Assembly (NCBI GenBank): GCA_963843385.1
Contig: CAWJJY010000005.1
Coordinates: 558,001-622,000 of the forward strand
Reading direction: 5' to 3'
DNA: 64,000 bases
Source of the DNA: CAVOHU01 sp963843385
GTDB taxonomy: Bacteria; Acidobacteriota; Vicinamibacteria; Vicinamibacterales; JAKQTR01
Positions 34,239 through 44,600 of the stretch are shown here, piece after piece. The notes under the pieces were generated by a model. That model did no database searches. It saw nothing but the letters and a program-made list of their open reading frames with translations, and had not been told where the DNA came from. The translations under genes were made by a program, and so were the position numbers. Each line of letters opens with the position of its first letter. Position 1 is the first letter of the stretch.

Positions 34239-34835
34239 ATGCCGTCGAGAGCGATTGTGATCGGATTCATCGTTGGCGGAATGTTGATGTGCAGCCAGGC
34301 GAAGGCCGCCGGCCAGGACCTCGTCGAGGTTCGGCTGGCTGACACGAAGTACCGATACGTCGACTGGAATCACACGTGGGCAAGCGGTGCCGTCGTTGAT
34401 CTGTTCTACGTGGGCGTGCCGGGAAGCAACGAATTCAATGTCGGCGGGGGTTTCGCGATCAAGCGCGGCAGCGTGGTCCTGACACCGCTGCTCTACGCCG
34501 TGGTCGGCAAGGAAGGGGGCGAGCGCGGGATCAAGGTCGCCCTGCTCGCCTCGTACGAAAAGGGCGGCTGGAAGCTGCTCTCGTTTGTCGCGGATTACAT
34601 CCCGGTGTCGGGCTCCGTGTCGTCCTACCAGGTGCTCGACACGCTCGACCTCACGCGGACGATCGGCGCGCGATGGGAAGCCGGCGTTCAGGCCGGGTTC
34701 TTCCGTGCCGACCAGTCCTGGAACACCCAGATCGGCCCGGTCGTGAAGCTGAACGATCGCAAGGGAGCGTGGGCCGTCTCGTACAGGTTCGGCTCTCAGA
34801 ACGAACTGCGCGTCGGCAGGGTGCTGACGTTCTGA
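34239..34835 (+). CDS. Exported barrel-like protein, function unknown
   Basis: 198 residues from ATG 34239, 6 nt after GGAG. The signal peptide (AIVIGFIVGGMLMCSQAKA) is cut near AGQ. The mature part has repeating strands with GxG and aromatic girdle residues: FNVGGGFAIKRGSVVLTPLLYAVVG, IKVALLASYEKGGWKLLSFVADY, ARWEAGVQAGFFRAD, IGPVVKLNDRKGAWAVSYRFGS. This resembles a small porin or a lipid-modifying barrel. No active-site residues are recognisable. Confidence 0.6.
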   Translation: MPSRAIVIGFIVGGMLMCSQAKAAGQDLVEVRLADTKYRYVDWNHTWASGAVVDLFYVGVPGSNEFNVGGGFAIKRGSVVLTPLLYAVVGKEGGERGIKVALLASYEKGGWKLLSFVADYIPVSGSVSSYQVLDTLDLTRTIGARWEAGVQAGFFRADQSWNTQIGPVVKLNDRKGAWAVSYRFGSQNELRVGRVLTF

Positions 34836-34875
34836 TCGGCTGCGGGTGGCGTTGGCGGGATTTCCAGGATGCCGA

Positions 34876-35976
34876 TCAGCGCTCCGGCGTGCTTCCATTC
34901 ATCGACTGGGAGGTCGGCCAGTCGAAGGTGGCCAGCACCGCCGGGGTCTGCGGCGGGAGCAATCGCGGTGGAATCACGAGGGCCTGCGCCGGGGGCGCGG
35001 CCGTTTTCACGGGAATGCGGTACGCGCGGCCTGCCCGGAGCTGGGTCGTGGTGAGCCCGTTGGCCTGCATGATCGCCCGCACCGACGTCCCGTACCGCGC
35101 CGCCAGGTGCCCGAGCGTCTGACCGGCCCGAACCAGGTGCGCCACGGTGAAGACGGGCGGATCCATCAACTTCAGCTGGACCAGCGCCGGATGCGCCCTG
35201 CGCCCCAGTTCCTGGGCGATCGGATTGTAGAACCGCACGTGATAGTGCGTCCGGTGATTCGGCAGGTGCTGGATGATCGCGTCGCGAGCGCCCCTGGAGA
35301 ACTGGAAGACATGGTCGAGCCAGACCTTGTCTTCGGCGATGCTCAGCGCGTATTGATACAGCAGCCTCTGGACGCGCGTGTCGAGAAAGATCACCTCGAC
35401 GTCGGTTCGCGCGACGATCGCGCGCACCAGGGCCCAGTTTCGCGGCAGGTCCAGGTTGGCCGCGGTCCCTGCGGTGAACCACGTCCCTCTGCCGGGCTGA
35501 TAGTAGAACCCGAAATCGACGTCTCTCCCGCCCTGGTGGCTCTCGTGGCGCTTGAGCCTGCCCCCGGTGCGGCTGCTGATATCGCCGATGAAGATCGGCG
35601 GCGTGTCGGGGAACAACCGGTGCACGGTGTCGACGGCGGTGTCGATAGCCGCCATCGTCTCGGAGGTGCCCCAGCTGTCGGCCCCCGCGGCGATCTCCCA
35701 CCGCGGTCCGGCCTGGAGGCTGACCGCGTTGAAGAGCACCGCGCTGCCGGGGGCTCCGATGGAAATCGATCCGATCGCGCCAGGGTCGGCTTCGATCCGT
35801 TGCGTCAGTTCGACGTCGCTCAGGTCGAGGAGCGTGGCCAGCGTGTCCCGGAGCGGCGAGCCCGCAACCGCGCCGTCCTGAACCTGGGACGGCTGTTGGC
35901 CGGGCGCCATGGCGCCGCCCGAAACCGGGAGCGCCGCCAGCCACAACGGAACGATGAGTTCGAGCGGTATCGGCAT
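34876..35976 (-). CDS. MepA-type murein endopeptidase fused to a LysM domain
   Basis: 366 residues with an N-terminal signal peptide. The peptidase domain (about 85-255) carries the zinc-site motifs of penicillin-insensitive murein endopeptidase: H147 and D154 in ESHQGGRDVDF (the usual seven-residue spacing) and H244-Y-H246 in THYHVRFYNP. It should cut D-Ala-mDAP cross-links in periplasmic peptidoglycan. Residues 281-324 form a LysM domain (HLVRAGQTLGHLAARYGTSV, IMQANGLTTTQLRAGRAYRI) that binds glycan strands. E. coli MepA has no LysM, so the C-terminal targeting module is a notable addition. It converges with the upstream barrel gene with 40 bp between stops. Confidence 0.85.
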   Translation of the reverse strand: MPIPLELIVPLWLAALPVSGGAMAPGQQPSQVQDGAVAGSPLRDTLATLLDLSDVELTQRIEADPGAIGSISIGAPGSAVLFNAVSLQAGPRWEIAAGADSWGTSETMAAIDTAVDTVHRLFPDTPPIFIGDISSRTGGRLKRHESHQGGRDVDFGFYYQPGRGTWFTAGTAANLDLPRNWALVRAIVARTDVEVIFLDTRVQRLLYQYALSIAEDKVWLDHVFQFSRGARDAIIQHLPNHRTHYHVRFYNPIAQELGRRAHPALVQLKLMDPPVFTVAHLVRAGQTLGHLAARYGTSVRAIMQANGLTTTQLRAGRAYRIPVKTAAPPAQALVIPPRLLPPQTPAVLATFDWPTSQSMNGSTPER

Positions 35977-36338
35977 GAAGACAGTCGGTGCACTCTCTTA
36001 CGGATCGAGCGCCCAAGTCAAGCGTGTTTGCAGCAGCGGACGAGCGCAGGGCGAGACGCAGGCCGGCTCATCGGACTTTCAGTTGTCGGTCGCGGGCCGA
36101 CGCGTAGTATATTTGCGCGGCCAGTCCCCCGTTGATCATCCTTGCGGGCGACTCTCGCCGGCTGTAGAAAGTTCCCGGCAGGAGTAAAGGAATTACCCTT
36201 GGCATCCCGTCCTTCCCACCTGGCTTATCCAGCGAGCCAGACCCACGACATGGCAGCGTCACCAATCCCGCGTCGTTCACCACGGCGGGTGCAAGATTCG
36301 CTCCGCACCGACATGAACGCGCACAGGAGGAACAAGAC
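35977..36338. other. 360-bp divergent intergenic region
   Basis: Between the endopeptidase and the alpha/beta hydrolase. It contains a candidate promoter (listed separately). Open frames here are not supported by ribosome sites or homology. Confidence 0.4.
36083..36110 (+). promoter_or_regulatory. Candidate promoter for the alpha/beta hydrolase
   Basis: TTGTCG (36083-36088), 16-bp spacer, TAGTAT (36105-36110), overlapping TATATT at 36108. This would give a leader of about 220 nt before ATG 36339. Prediction only. Confidence 0.35.
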
Positions 36339-37461
36339 ATGACACTCATACGCGGATCCCGCGCGGCGCGCGCGGCCCTGCCCTCGGCACTCATCGCGGC
36401 GCTGATGCTCCTCCCCTCGAGCAGCGGGCTGCGGGCGCAGGGAGCCCGTCCCGCCGGCGTCGGCCCGAACGGCGAGGTCGACGGCCTGACGGCGAAATTC
36501 GTGGACATCGGCGGGGTCAGAACGCGTTACTACGACTACGGCAAGGGCGAGGTGGTCGTGCTCGTCCATGGCGGCGTGGGCATGGGCATGTCGTCGACCG
36601 CCAACAACTGGTCGCGTAACATCCTGGGACTCTCGAAGCACTTCCGCGTGCTGGTGCCGGATCGGGTCGGCCAGGGCATGACGACCGTCCCGGCCGACGA
36701 GAAACTGGTCACCAACGCCTACGGCATCGAGCACGTGTACCAGTTCATTCGCAAGATGACGCCAGACAAGGTGCACCTGGTCGGTCACTCCTCGGGCAGC
36801 AGCCTGGTGTTCAACCTTGCGCTGGCACACCCCGAAGTCATCAAGACGCTGTCGCTCATCGCACCCGGCAGCCTCGTCCAGCCCGAGAACGCACGGCCCG
36901 CGCCCCCGGCCGACCAGCGCGGCGCGAGCATGCTGCAGGCCACGCTCGACAAGTGCCCTCCGGGACCGAGCCGGGAGTACCTGGTACTGCCGCTTGATCG
37001 CGCTCGGGTTCAACGCCGAGACCTTCCCGAAAGACTATGCGGACGCCGATGACTGGATGTCGACACAGCCCCCGGCGCTCGCCACGCAGAAGCTGCTGGA
37101 TGCGCGCAAGGCAGCCCAGGCCGGACAGGCGGCGGGCGGAGGCCGGGGCACGCCGCAGCAGCAGGCGGCATCGCGCGCCGCGACCCTCGAGAAGGTCAAG
37201 AACGGCGTGCTCTCGATGCCGATCCTGATCGTGCATGGCATGCAGGACGGGCTCGCGTGGCGGGCGTCGGATCCGTGGCGGGACTTCACGAGTGAACTCG
37301 GTGCCATGGATGCGATGGGCCTGGCAGGCAAGAACCCGAAGGTGTCGATGATCATCATGAACGCGGCCGGGCACTTCCCGTACCGCGAACATCCGGCGGA
37401 GTTCAACGCCTACCTGACCTCGTTCATCGATGTGTGGAACGCGAACCCGGCGGCGAAGTAG
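36339..37461 (+). CDS. Exported alpha/beta hydrolase, frame broken once
   Basis: ATG 36339 follows AGGAGG by 8 nt. A signal peptide leads to an alpha/beta-hydrolase fold: oxyanion-hole motif VVVLVHGGVGMG (about 71-83) and nucleophile S151 in VGHSSGSS. At about 36985 the frame shifts (REYLVL, then CRLIALGFNAETFPKDYAD). The rest supplies the likely acidic residue (VHGMQDGLAW) and the catalytic histidine (NAAGHFPYREHP) near 37370. All triad members are thus present across two frames, with an expected total of about 373 residues. Two bases missing in the 'ctggtac' G run would explain it. An Ala/Gln/Gly-rich insert lies near 37100-37180. Esterase or lyase substrate unknown. Confidence 0.82.
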
Positions 37462-37590
37462 CCCTGGCGGGACTTCAGAGACTGACGCGCCGGCCGACGG
37501 CGTCCGCATCGAACTCCGTCGGCCGATCTTCGCGAAACGTGTCTGGCCTCGGCGACGCGGCGTCGAGGCGGAAGGCGCGGCGAACCCGGG

Positions 37591-37914
37591 TTACCTGCAG
37601 GTGGCCCCGTTGACGGTCAGCGTGGAGGAGGTCACCTGTCCCAGGTTGTTGTAGCTGAACGTCGCCCTGCCCGTGTAGTTCTTCCCGTTCGTATTGCACG
37701 TCGACGAGTAGTTGTAGGCGACCACCCGTCCAAAATTGTCGTACGAGATCCCAGTGACGGACTGGTTCACGTTCGAACAGCTGATCGAGACGCCGTTGGG
37801 CGACACGCTGACCTCCGAGCACGCATTGGAGGATGGTCCAGTCGTGTCCTTGCTGCAGCCCGCCACGGCCAGCACCACGATGAGGGAAAAAGACAGCACT
37901 CTGAGTGTGATCAT
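37591..37914 (-). CDS. Small lipoprotein with YD-like repeats
   Basis: 107 residues from ATG 37914, just after GGGGGGAG. The lipobox is LAVAGC, with Cys at about residue 19, so it should be anchored in a membrane. The mature part has two segments that resemble Rhs/YD repeats: ISYDNFGRVVAYNYSS and FSYNNLGQVTSSTLTV. Isolated YD-like repeats also occur as solitary exported proteins of unknown function. The four cysteines after the lipobox (NACS, ISCS, STCN, ATCR) may pair as disulfides. Confidence 0.6.
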   Translation of the reverse strand: MITLRVLSFSLIVVLAVAGCSKDTTGPSSNACSEVSVSPNGVSISCSNVNQSVTGISYDNFGRVVAYNYSSTCNTNGKNYTGRATFSYNNLGQVTSSTLTVNGATCR

Positions 37915-37947
37915 GACTCCCCCCGGCGAAGATGATTGACAGTACAA

Positions 37948-38264
37948 ACCTGGGAAGGGAGGCTCGAGATCCTTCTGACCCGCGTCGCCGCCATTCTAGT
38001 CCAATGACCTGAGGCGACACCGGTTCGATTCGGGCTCGATTCAAGCCTCGGCCGTGTGGATCTTACAGTGTCAAGTCTGTCCGGAGTCAGCCGATCGGGC
38101 GTGCCAGAGCTCAGGAAATCGAGCGTATCTGCCTCTGTGGCCTACCTTTAGCGACGTGGCTCGGAATGCCCCCAGTCGGCCTGATGCTTGCACTGATCGC
38201 GTTGCGGATATTGGGGGTGGCAAGCCTCGCGTCTGACGGACTGCGTTGTTCTATTGGAGGTCGT
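37948..38264. other. About 320-bp divergent intergenic region between two lipoprotein genes
   Basis: A minus-strand TAGAAT (37998-37993) could be a -10 for the small lipoprotein, but no matching -35 lies 16-18 bp away. Nothing else is recognised. Confidence 0.35.
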
Positions 38265-39626
38265 ATGCGCAGAGTCTTCGTCCTGAGCGTGCTATCCCTG
38301 GCGCTCGTTTCGGCAGCGTGTGGTGGGAAGAGCACGACAGCATCTCCGACGTCTCCATCTCCGACGGTGAATACGGGCGGATCGCCCGGTTCGCCAACAG
38401 GCGCCACGATCAGCGGCACGGTTGCCGCCTCGTCGGGTTCCGGCACGCCGTTCGGTCCGACGGCTCTGGCCGGTCTTTCAGTTCAAGTGGTTGGCGCAAC
38501 AGTTTCGTCAGCGGTGAGTCCGGCCGGCGACTTCTCGCTGAGGAACGTTCCGCCAGGTGACGTGGGCCTCAAGGTCACCGGTTCGGGCGACGAAGCGGTT
38601 GTCACCGTGGGCGGAGTCAGATCGGGCGACGCCATCCAGGTCAGGCTCGTCGTCACGGGCAACGTCGGTCGCGTCGATTTCGACTCGAGAGGTGGGAACT
38701 CGGGCAAGGTGGAACTCGAAGGGCTCATCGAATCGAAAACACTGCCCGACATGCTGATGGTGAACGGGCAGGCCGTGAAGGTGGTGACCGCCACGACGGA
38801 CATCCGCAAGGGCAACACGCCGATGACCTATGCGCAACTGACGGTCGGATTCCGGGTCCACGTGCGTGGCACGATGAGCGCCCCGGGTGTCGTGCCGCCG
38901 GTGCTCACGGCCGATCTGATCATCGTGCAGAACATGGGTTCCAATCACGTCAGCGGCACCGTTGGGGCCATTCTCAGCGGATCGTGCAGCTCCTTCCCTT
39001 TCAAGTTCACCGTCGGCTCGACCACGGTCGCGGCCACGAGCTCGACGGAATTTCACCCGGCCTGCTCGGCAGTTGTCGTCGGTGCGATGGTTGATGCGGA
39101 AGGTGTGCTGCAGACGGATGGCAGTCTCCTGGCCGACAAGGTCAACGTCGAAACGGAGGAAGTCAACGTCAAGGGAACGGTGGCGGCGATCACCAGCGGC
39201 ACCTGCGCAGGCGGCACTCTGGCGTTCTCGGTCACGTTGATCAGCCCGCCCGGTACCAAGCAGGTGACCACGAACGCATCGACGTCCTTCATGCCATCCT
39301 GCAGTGCGGTCGTTGTCGGTGCACAGGTCGACGTCGAGGGGATCCTGCAGCCTGGCGGCAGCGTGCTCGCCACGAAGGTCGACGTCGAGTCGGCCGACGT
39401 CGACGTCAAGGGCACGGTACTGGCCATCACGAGCGGCACCTGCGCGGCCAACAACCTGGCGTTCTCGGTGCGGTGACCAACCCGACGGCACAAGCAGGTC
39501 AAGACGAATGCCTCGACCCATTACGTGCACTCCTGCGCCAGTCTCGTAACCGGCGCGGACGTGAACATCTCCGGATCGCTGCAACCCGACAGCAGCATCC
39601 TCGCCAAGAACGTGGTCGTGAAGTGA
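38265..39626 (+). CDS. DUF5666-type lipoprotein with three tandem repeats, apparent in-frame stop
   Basis: ATG 38265 follows GGAGG by 4 nt. The lipobox is LVSAACGG. After a Ser/Pro/Thr-rich linker comes a CarboxypepD-like beta-sandwich (TISGTVAASS, GDFSLRNVPPGDVGLKVTG). DUF5666-like units follow, three of them clearly tandem (from about 38950, 39168 and 39408), each 73-80 residues with a conserved Cys pair (ITSGTCAGG / PSCSAVVVGAQVDVEG). In the third unit translation stops at TGA 39474-39476, yet the same frame resumes with KQVKTNAST and ends naturally at 39626. Restoring three homopolymer bases between 39469 and 39489 gives AVTNPTGTKQV and an uninterrupted ORF of about 454 codons. Role unknown. 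Confidence 0.8.
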
Positions 39627-39725
39627 GTCCGGGGCCTCACCAAGGCGTGGAAACGACCGGGTTGTGAAGGCTGACGGATCGCGTACAGCCAAGGAAGTCG
39701 AGCGCAACTAGCCGCGCTCGCGAAT

Positions 39726-39768
39726 CGCGCCGGGCTGGGAAATGCTCGCACCAGGCCCGGCGCGGTTT
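39726..39768 (+). terminator. Rho-independent-like terminator after the DUF5666 lipoprotein
   Basis: CGCGCCGGGCTGG (39726-39738) pairs with CCAGGCCCGGCGCG with one bulged G across a 12-nt loop, then GTTTC. The stem is very strong and the T tract short. It lies 100 bp after the stop. Confidence 0.6.
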
Positions 39769-39895
39769 CATCCTCTGCCTTCCCGGCACCCGCCTGACGC
39801 CTTCCCTGTCCGCACGGCGCGTCCCTGCGCCGCCGCATCTCCTCAGCGCTCACCCGGTCCTGCATTCCCCCGTTCATCCCCGTCTCATTCGCCGT

Positions 39896-39924
39896 TGAGT
39901 TCCTTCGTCACGGCCGCTATCCTA
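39896..39924 (+). promoter_or_regulatory. Predicted sigma70-like promoter for the serine hydrolase
   Basis: TTGAGT (39896-39901), 17-bp spacer, TATCCT (39919-39924), with ATG 39957 32 nt downstream. Confidence 0.5.
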
Positions 39925-39956
39925 CGCGAGGCCTGAAGCATCGAAGGAGAACACTC

Positions 39957-41627
39957 ATGCGTCGAACCTCGGGTGGAGCGATGGTCGTCATCCTGGTGGC
40001 AGTTCTGGGTTGGTGGGCCGGCAGTTCGCCGGTGTCCGCGCAGGCTCGCGCGGGCGCGCCGGATATTCCAGCCGCCATCGACAAGATTTTCGAGCGCTGG
40101 GATCGGCCAAATTCGGCTGGTTGTGCTGTCGGAGTTTCGCAACGTGGGCAGGTCGTCTACACCCGCGGGTACGGGATGGCCAACCTCGAGTACGGGGTGC
40201 GCATCCGTCCGGACACCATCTTCGAGTCGGGGTCGGTCGCCAAGCAGTTCACCGCAGCGGCCATCACGCTGCTCGCGCTGGATGGCAAGCTCTCGATCGA
40301 CGATCCTGTCCGCAAGTACATCCCGGAGCTGCCGGACTTCGGCACACCGATCCTCATCCGCCACTTTCTGAATCACACGAGCGGGCTGCGCAGCCAGTGG
40401 CCGATGCTGTCGATCGCCGGCCGTCCCCCGGGACGGGCCGTTCACACCATCGATGAGATCCTGGAACTCGTCAGCGGCTACAAGGAACTGAACTTCAAGC
40501 CGGGCGACGAGTACCTCTACAACAACACCGCATTCACGCTGCTGAGCGTCATCGTCTCGCGCGCGTCGGGCAAGCCGTTCAACGAGTTCTGCCAGGAGCG
40601 TCTCTTCAAACCGCTCGGCATGACGCATACCCAGTGGAGGGACGACTTCACGAAGATTGTCGAGAAGCGCGCAGCCGCGTACCGAAGGCTGCCAAATGGC
40701 GAGTTCAGGACGGAGATGCCGTTCACCAACGTCGTCGGCAATGGCGGTCTGCTCTCGACGATCGGCGATTACCTCATCTGGAACGAGAACCTCGACAATC
40801 CTCGCGTCGGCGGCAAGGTGATGGTCGATCAGCTGCAGACGCGCGGGCGGCTGAACGACGGCCTGGTGAACGAATACGCCGAAGGCCTGATCGTGACCGA
40901 CTACCGGGGCGTGCCCGAGATCAGCCACGGCGGCTCGACGGCCGGGTATCAGACGTTCCTGGCACGATGGCCCGACGAGCGGCTGTCGGTCGTGGTGCTG
41001 TGCAATACGACCGGCAGCAATCCCGGCGGCTATGCGCACCAGGTCGCCGATCTGTTTCTCTCGGACGCCCTGAAAGAACCCCCGAAGGTCAACGCGGTCG
41101 AGGTCCCGGCCGAAACGCTCCAGAAACTCGCCGGCGTGTACCGCGAGAAGCTCACCGATTCGATCGCTCGAGTGACCTACGACGCCAAGGCAAAGGTCGC
41201 GCGCGTGGGCGGAGCGGTGGTGGTCCCGACCGCGCCAACGGTCCTGTCGACGCAGGACGGCGGCCGGACCTACACGGTTGAGACGGTGAGCGGAACGACG
41301 ACGCTCGTCGAGAAGAGTGAGCACTCACACGCCCGGACATGGAGCCTGGAACAGCCCTTCGCACCGACATCCGCGCAGCTGGCGGCCTACGCGGGCGACT
41401 ACGTCTGCGACGAATTGGGCGGCCTGGTCTACTCGTTCGACGTCGACGGCGATGCGCTGAAGCTGCGGGCGCGACCCGCGCAACGCGCCACGCTCATTCC
41501 GGTGTTTCCCGACGGGTTCGTCGGAGACGGGAACACGGTGCGGTTCACGCGCGATCCCAAGGGCAAGGTGGACGGGCTGCGGATCTACGCGGGCCGCGTG
41601 TGGCACCTGCGATTCGCGAAGAGGTGA
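39957..41627 (+). CDS. Exported serine hydrolase of the beta-lactamase class C / DD-peptidase fold
   Basis: 556 residues. A signal peptide ends near SAQARA. The catalytic set of the family is present: S93-V-A-K96 (FESGSVAKQF), Y188-N-N190 (EYLYNNTAF) and the third motif HGG in EISHGGSTAGYQ near residue 323. A C-terminal extension of about 170 residues forms a lipocalin-like beta domain (LAGVYREKL, LAAYAGDYVCDELGG, FTRDPKGKVDGL). It is usual in these esterase/peptidase homologues and not in true beta-lactamases. The substrate is unknown; antibiotic resistance should not be assumed. The start follows AAGGAGA by about 6 nt. A decayed relative lies at 54304-55006. Confidence 0.88.
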   Translation: MRRTSGGAMVVILVAVLGWWAGSSPVSAQARAGAPDIPAAIDKIFERWDRPNSAGCAVGVSQRGQVVYTRGYGMANLEYGVRIRPDTIFESGSVAKQFTAAAITLLALDGKLSIDDPVRKYIPELPDFGTPILIRHFLNHTSGLRSQWPMLSIAGRPPGRAVHTIDEILELVSGYKELNFKPGDEYLYNNTAFTLLSVIVSRASGKPFNEFCQERLFKPLGMTHTQWRDDFTKIVEKRAAAYRRLPNGEFRTEMPFTNVVGNGGLLSTIGDYLIWNENLDNPRVGGKVMVDQLQTRGRLNDGLVNEYAEGLIVTDYRGVPEISHGGSTAGYQTFLARWPDERLSVVVLCNTTGSNPGGYAHQVADLFLSDALKEPPKVNAVEVPAETLQKLAGVYREKLTDSIARVTYDAKAKVARVGGAVVVPTAPTVLSTQDGGRTYTVETVSGTTTLVEKSEHSHARTWSLEQPFAPTSAQLAAYAGDYVCDELGGLVYSFDVDGDALKLRARPAQRATLIPVFPDGFVGDGNTVRFTRDPKGKVDGLRIYAGRVWHLRFAKR

Positions 41628-41656
41628 CGCCAGGCTGGGGGCGGGAGGCTGGGGGC

Positions 41657-44600
41657 CTATGCCACGCGGTGGCGCCAGCGCGCGTGGACCTGCTCAACGA
41701 AGGTCTCTAATCTGATGCGCTGTGAGGGCACCTCTTCGCCACCGTAGGTCAAGGTGATGATGGGGGCCGCGTGGTAGTCTGCTCGAACGGCCGGCACCAG
41801 TGCCGCCGAGGCCGTGCCGACCATGCAGTTGAGCGCCACGGCGTTGATGACCCCCGTGGCCCCGCGCTGCAGGAAGTCAGCCATTTTCGCCACGATCTGG
41901 ATGACGAGATGACTGGCCCGTGGGCCCACGTAATGTCGGGCAAGGCGGATGAGCTCCTCGGCGGGCGTTTCCATGGTCAGCTCAGCGACGCCGGGCGGGA
42001 GCCGCCGTGCCAGCCGCCGCCCGACGCGTGCGGTCAGGGCACTGCTCAAGTAGTCGAGCGCGGCGGCCTTGACCAGGCCCTTTGCGGCGCGCCGGTGCAT
42101 GTTCAGTGCGGCGCCGAGATCGCTTGAGTTCGCGAAGTACGGGCTGGGCCACACCTCGAGGCCCAGCTGCTCGAGGCGGCGGAACAGGTCGGCGTAGCTC
42201 AGGGGATTCAGCCTGGAGTAGGCATCTCCGGTCACACCCACCACGGGCCGGCTGCCTGGCGAGCCGGTCCGGGGCAACGACCAGAGCCGGGCAGACAGAT
42301 CCCCCATTGTCTGATCCAGAGGCTCCCGAGCCTCCGTCACGCGCGCAATCTCCTGGAATGCGCGTTCGAGCGTGGCGTCGAACTCTCCGCGATCGACCTG
42401 ATACGGAGCGATGCGACTGCCGAGGATGATCAGGATGTCGGTGGCCAGCAATCCCTCGTAGAGGTACGGGAGACTGGACACGCCGACGATTCGCGTCAGC
42501 TGCAGCGTTGTCGCCTCCCAGACGTCCAGCGCCGAGTGCAGCTGCCGCTCGAGCGCGATCCGATATCCATCGCCGTACTGGTTGAGCAGGCACGGCGTTT
42601 CGCAGTTGGGGAACAGGAAGACGTCGTCCGGATGGAGGTCCGGCCGCCGGACCAGCCGGGCCAGATCGCCTGCGACAATCGCGTACGGATGGCATTCCCG
42701 GCCCGACGCCAGCTGCTCTCCCAGGTGGACCGAATCCCGGTCGGGAGCCGGAAGGACTTCGGCCTCGCAGCCGATACTGCGCAAGACGGCGGCGTAGATT
42801 CCAGCATGCACCGAGTACTTGGGCAGGAAGAAACGCCGGCCGGCCGGCAGGGAACGGGGCCCGGGCGTGAGGCCGGCGACGGCAGCTGGCGCCGCAGGTG
42901 AGTGGTGTCTGCCGACGTGCTCATCGATTTCATCTGCGAAGGCTTCGAGCCGCGTCACCAGGCCGGCTTCCCCCCGGTGTTCGTCGAATTCGAGCAGCAG
43001 GCGCGGCCGGTCCGCCAGCAGTTCCTCAACGTGTTTCACGACGAATCCGTCGGGCCCGCAACCGTAGCTCGACACGAGGAGGGGAAACAGGCGCGGGTCG
43101 CGCCGCACCAGGTCGAGCGCTCGAAGCTGCTCCCGGCTGTAGTACCAAGGCACCGTGTTCCAGCGCGGATCGAGGTGGACCTCGTCCAGCGGCAGCACAT
43201 CCCAGGGGATGGCCGGCAGGCTGAGGCGCTCGAGATGGTGTCCAAGTGCCAGGTTGAGAAACGGATCGTGGGTGTTGTACGGGCGGCCCAGCACGACGAC
43301 GGCCCGATCGAAGTCGGTCGAGAGGGCCTGCAGCCCCAGCTCCTGCCGTTCGACGTTGAACTGCGCCTGCGCTGCCTGCGCCTTCAGCAGCGCGCGCACC
43401 ACGGCATCCATCGGGCGCTCGAGCGCCTCGGCGAGCGCACGCATCGGCTCGACAATCGACAGCAGGCCCCGGCCGAGCGAGAACTGGCACGGGACGATTC
43501 GGTCTCCGAGTTCGACTCGCAGCAGATCGGGCAGCTGCTGGCCGTAGAGGCACGTGTGGCTCTGCTCGACCTCGGCTCGAGGCGGGCATTCGAGCAAGGC
43601 CGGCACGAAGACCCGATCCACCGTGCCGCCCTCGAGCAGTGCGCGCGCCTGTGCCGCCGCGGCCTTGATAGGCAGGCACACTTCGGCGGGGACCCCACCC
43701 GCATGTTTCTGAAGCAACTCGGAGGTGGTCCTGCCGCTGACGACGGGCTCGTACCGCAACTCGCGCAGGAACGCCGTCCAGAACGGCAGAAACTCCATGT
43801 TGAGCGACGCGCGAAGCAGGCCGATACTCCGGGCGCCGGGGACTTTTGCCGTCCCGGGCGCCACGTACCGCTCCATCAACTGCTCGCGGCTGACGAACAG
43901 GTCTTCGAACGGATGCGCCGCCGGAGCGCGATCCCGATCGCGCTCCGAATAACGCTCGCAGATGTCGCCGAAGTGAAGCACGCGGGCGCCGACCTCGATC
44001 CGATTGACCTGGCAGCGATTCTCGCACTGGTGGCAGGGAAAGCTGCTGAGATCGGACCCGTTGCACGCGTCGAACCCCATGAAGCCGGTCTGGGCAAAGC
44101 CGGCCCTGGCCGCGAGCAGCGCTGCGCCGATGGCACCCGAGATCCGGTTGTACGGATGCACGACCACGTCGCGCCCGAGCAGCCGCCGGAAGGCCTGGAC
44201 GACCGCGGCGTTCGACGCGGTTCCTCCCTGGAAGACGATGTGGGCCCCAATCGGCCGGCCGGCCACCACCTTGTCGAGGTAGTTCCGCGCGACAGAATAG
44301 GCCAGCCCCGCGCAGAGGTCGGCGCGCAAGACCCCTTGTTCCTGCGCCCGGACCAGTTCGGATTCCATGAAGACGGTGCAGCGCGCTCCAAGATCGGAAG
44401 GGGCGGTGGCCTGCAGCGCCAGCTCGGCGAACTGGCCGATGATGTCGACACCAAGGTGCTGGGCCTCTTCCTCGAGGAACGAACCCGTGCCTCCCGCGCA
44501 GATCTTGTTCATCTCGAAATCGTTGAGACGTCGATCGCGGATCGAGATGTACTTCGAATCCTGGCCGCCGATTTCGAAGATGGTGTCGGTCTCGGGCGCA

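Larger units (their letters stand above)
39627..39956. other. Intergenic region with terminator and promoter
   Basis: About 330 bp holding a strong terminator-like hairpin (39726-39768) for the DUF5666 gene and a good promoter (39896-39924) for the serine hydrolase. No ORF is supported. Confidence 0.5.

Noticed and set aside
38020..38050. A possible tRNA T-arm (GGTTCGATT)
   Set aside because: The stem does not pair and no cloverleaf fits upstream.
39957..41627. Antibiotic-resistance beta-lactamase
   Set aside because: It has the fold and SxxK/YxN/HGG motifs, but the long C-terminal lipocalin-like domain and length of 556 residues fit the broad esterase/peptidase homologues rather than true class C enzymes.
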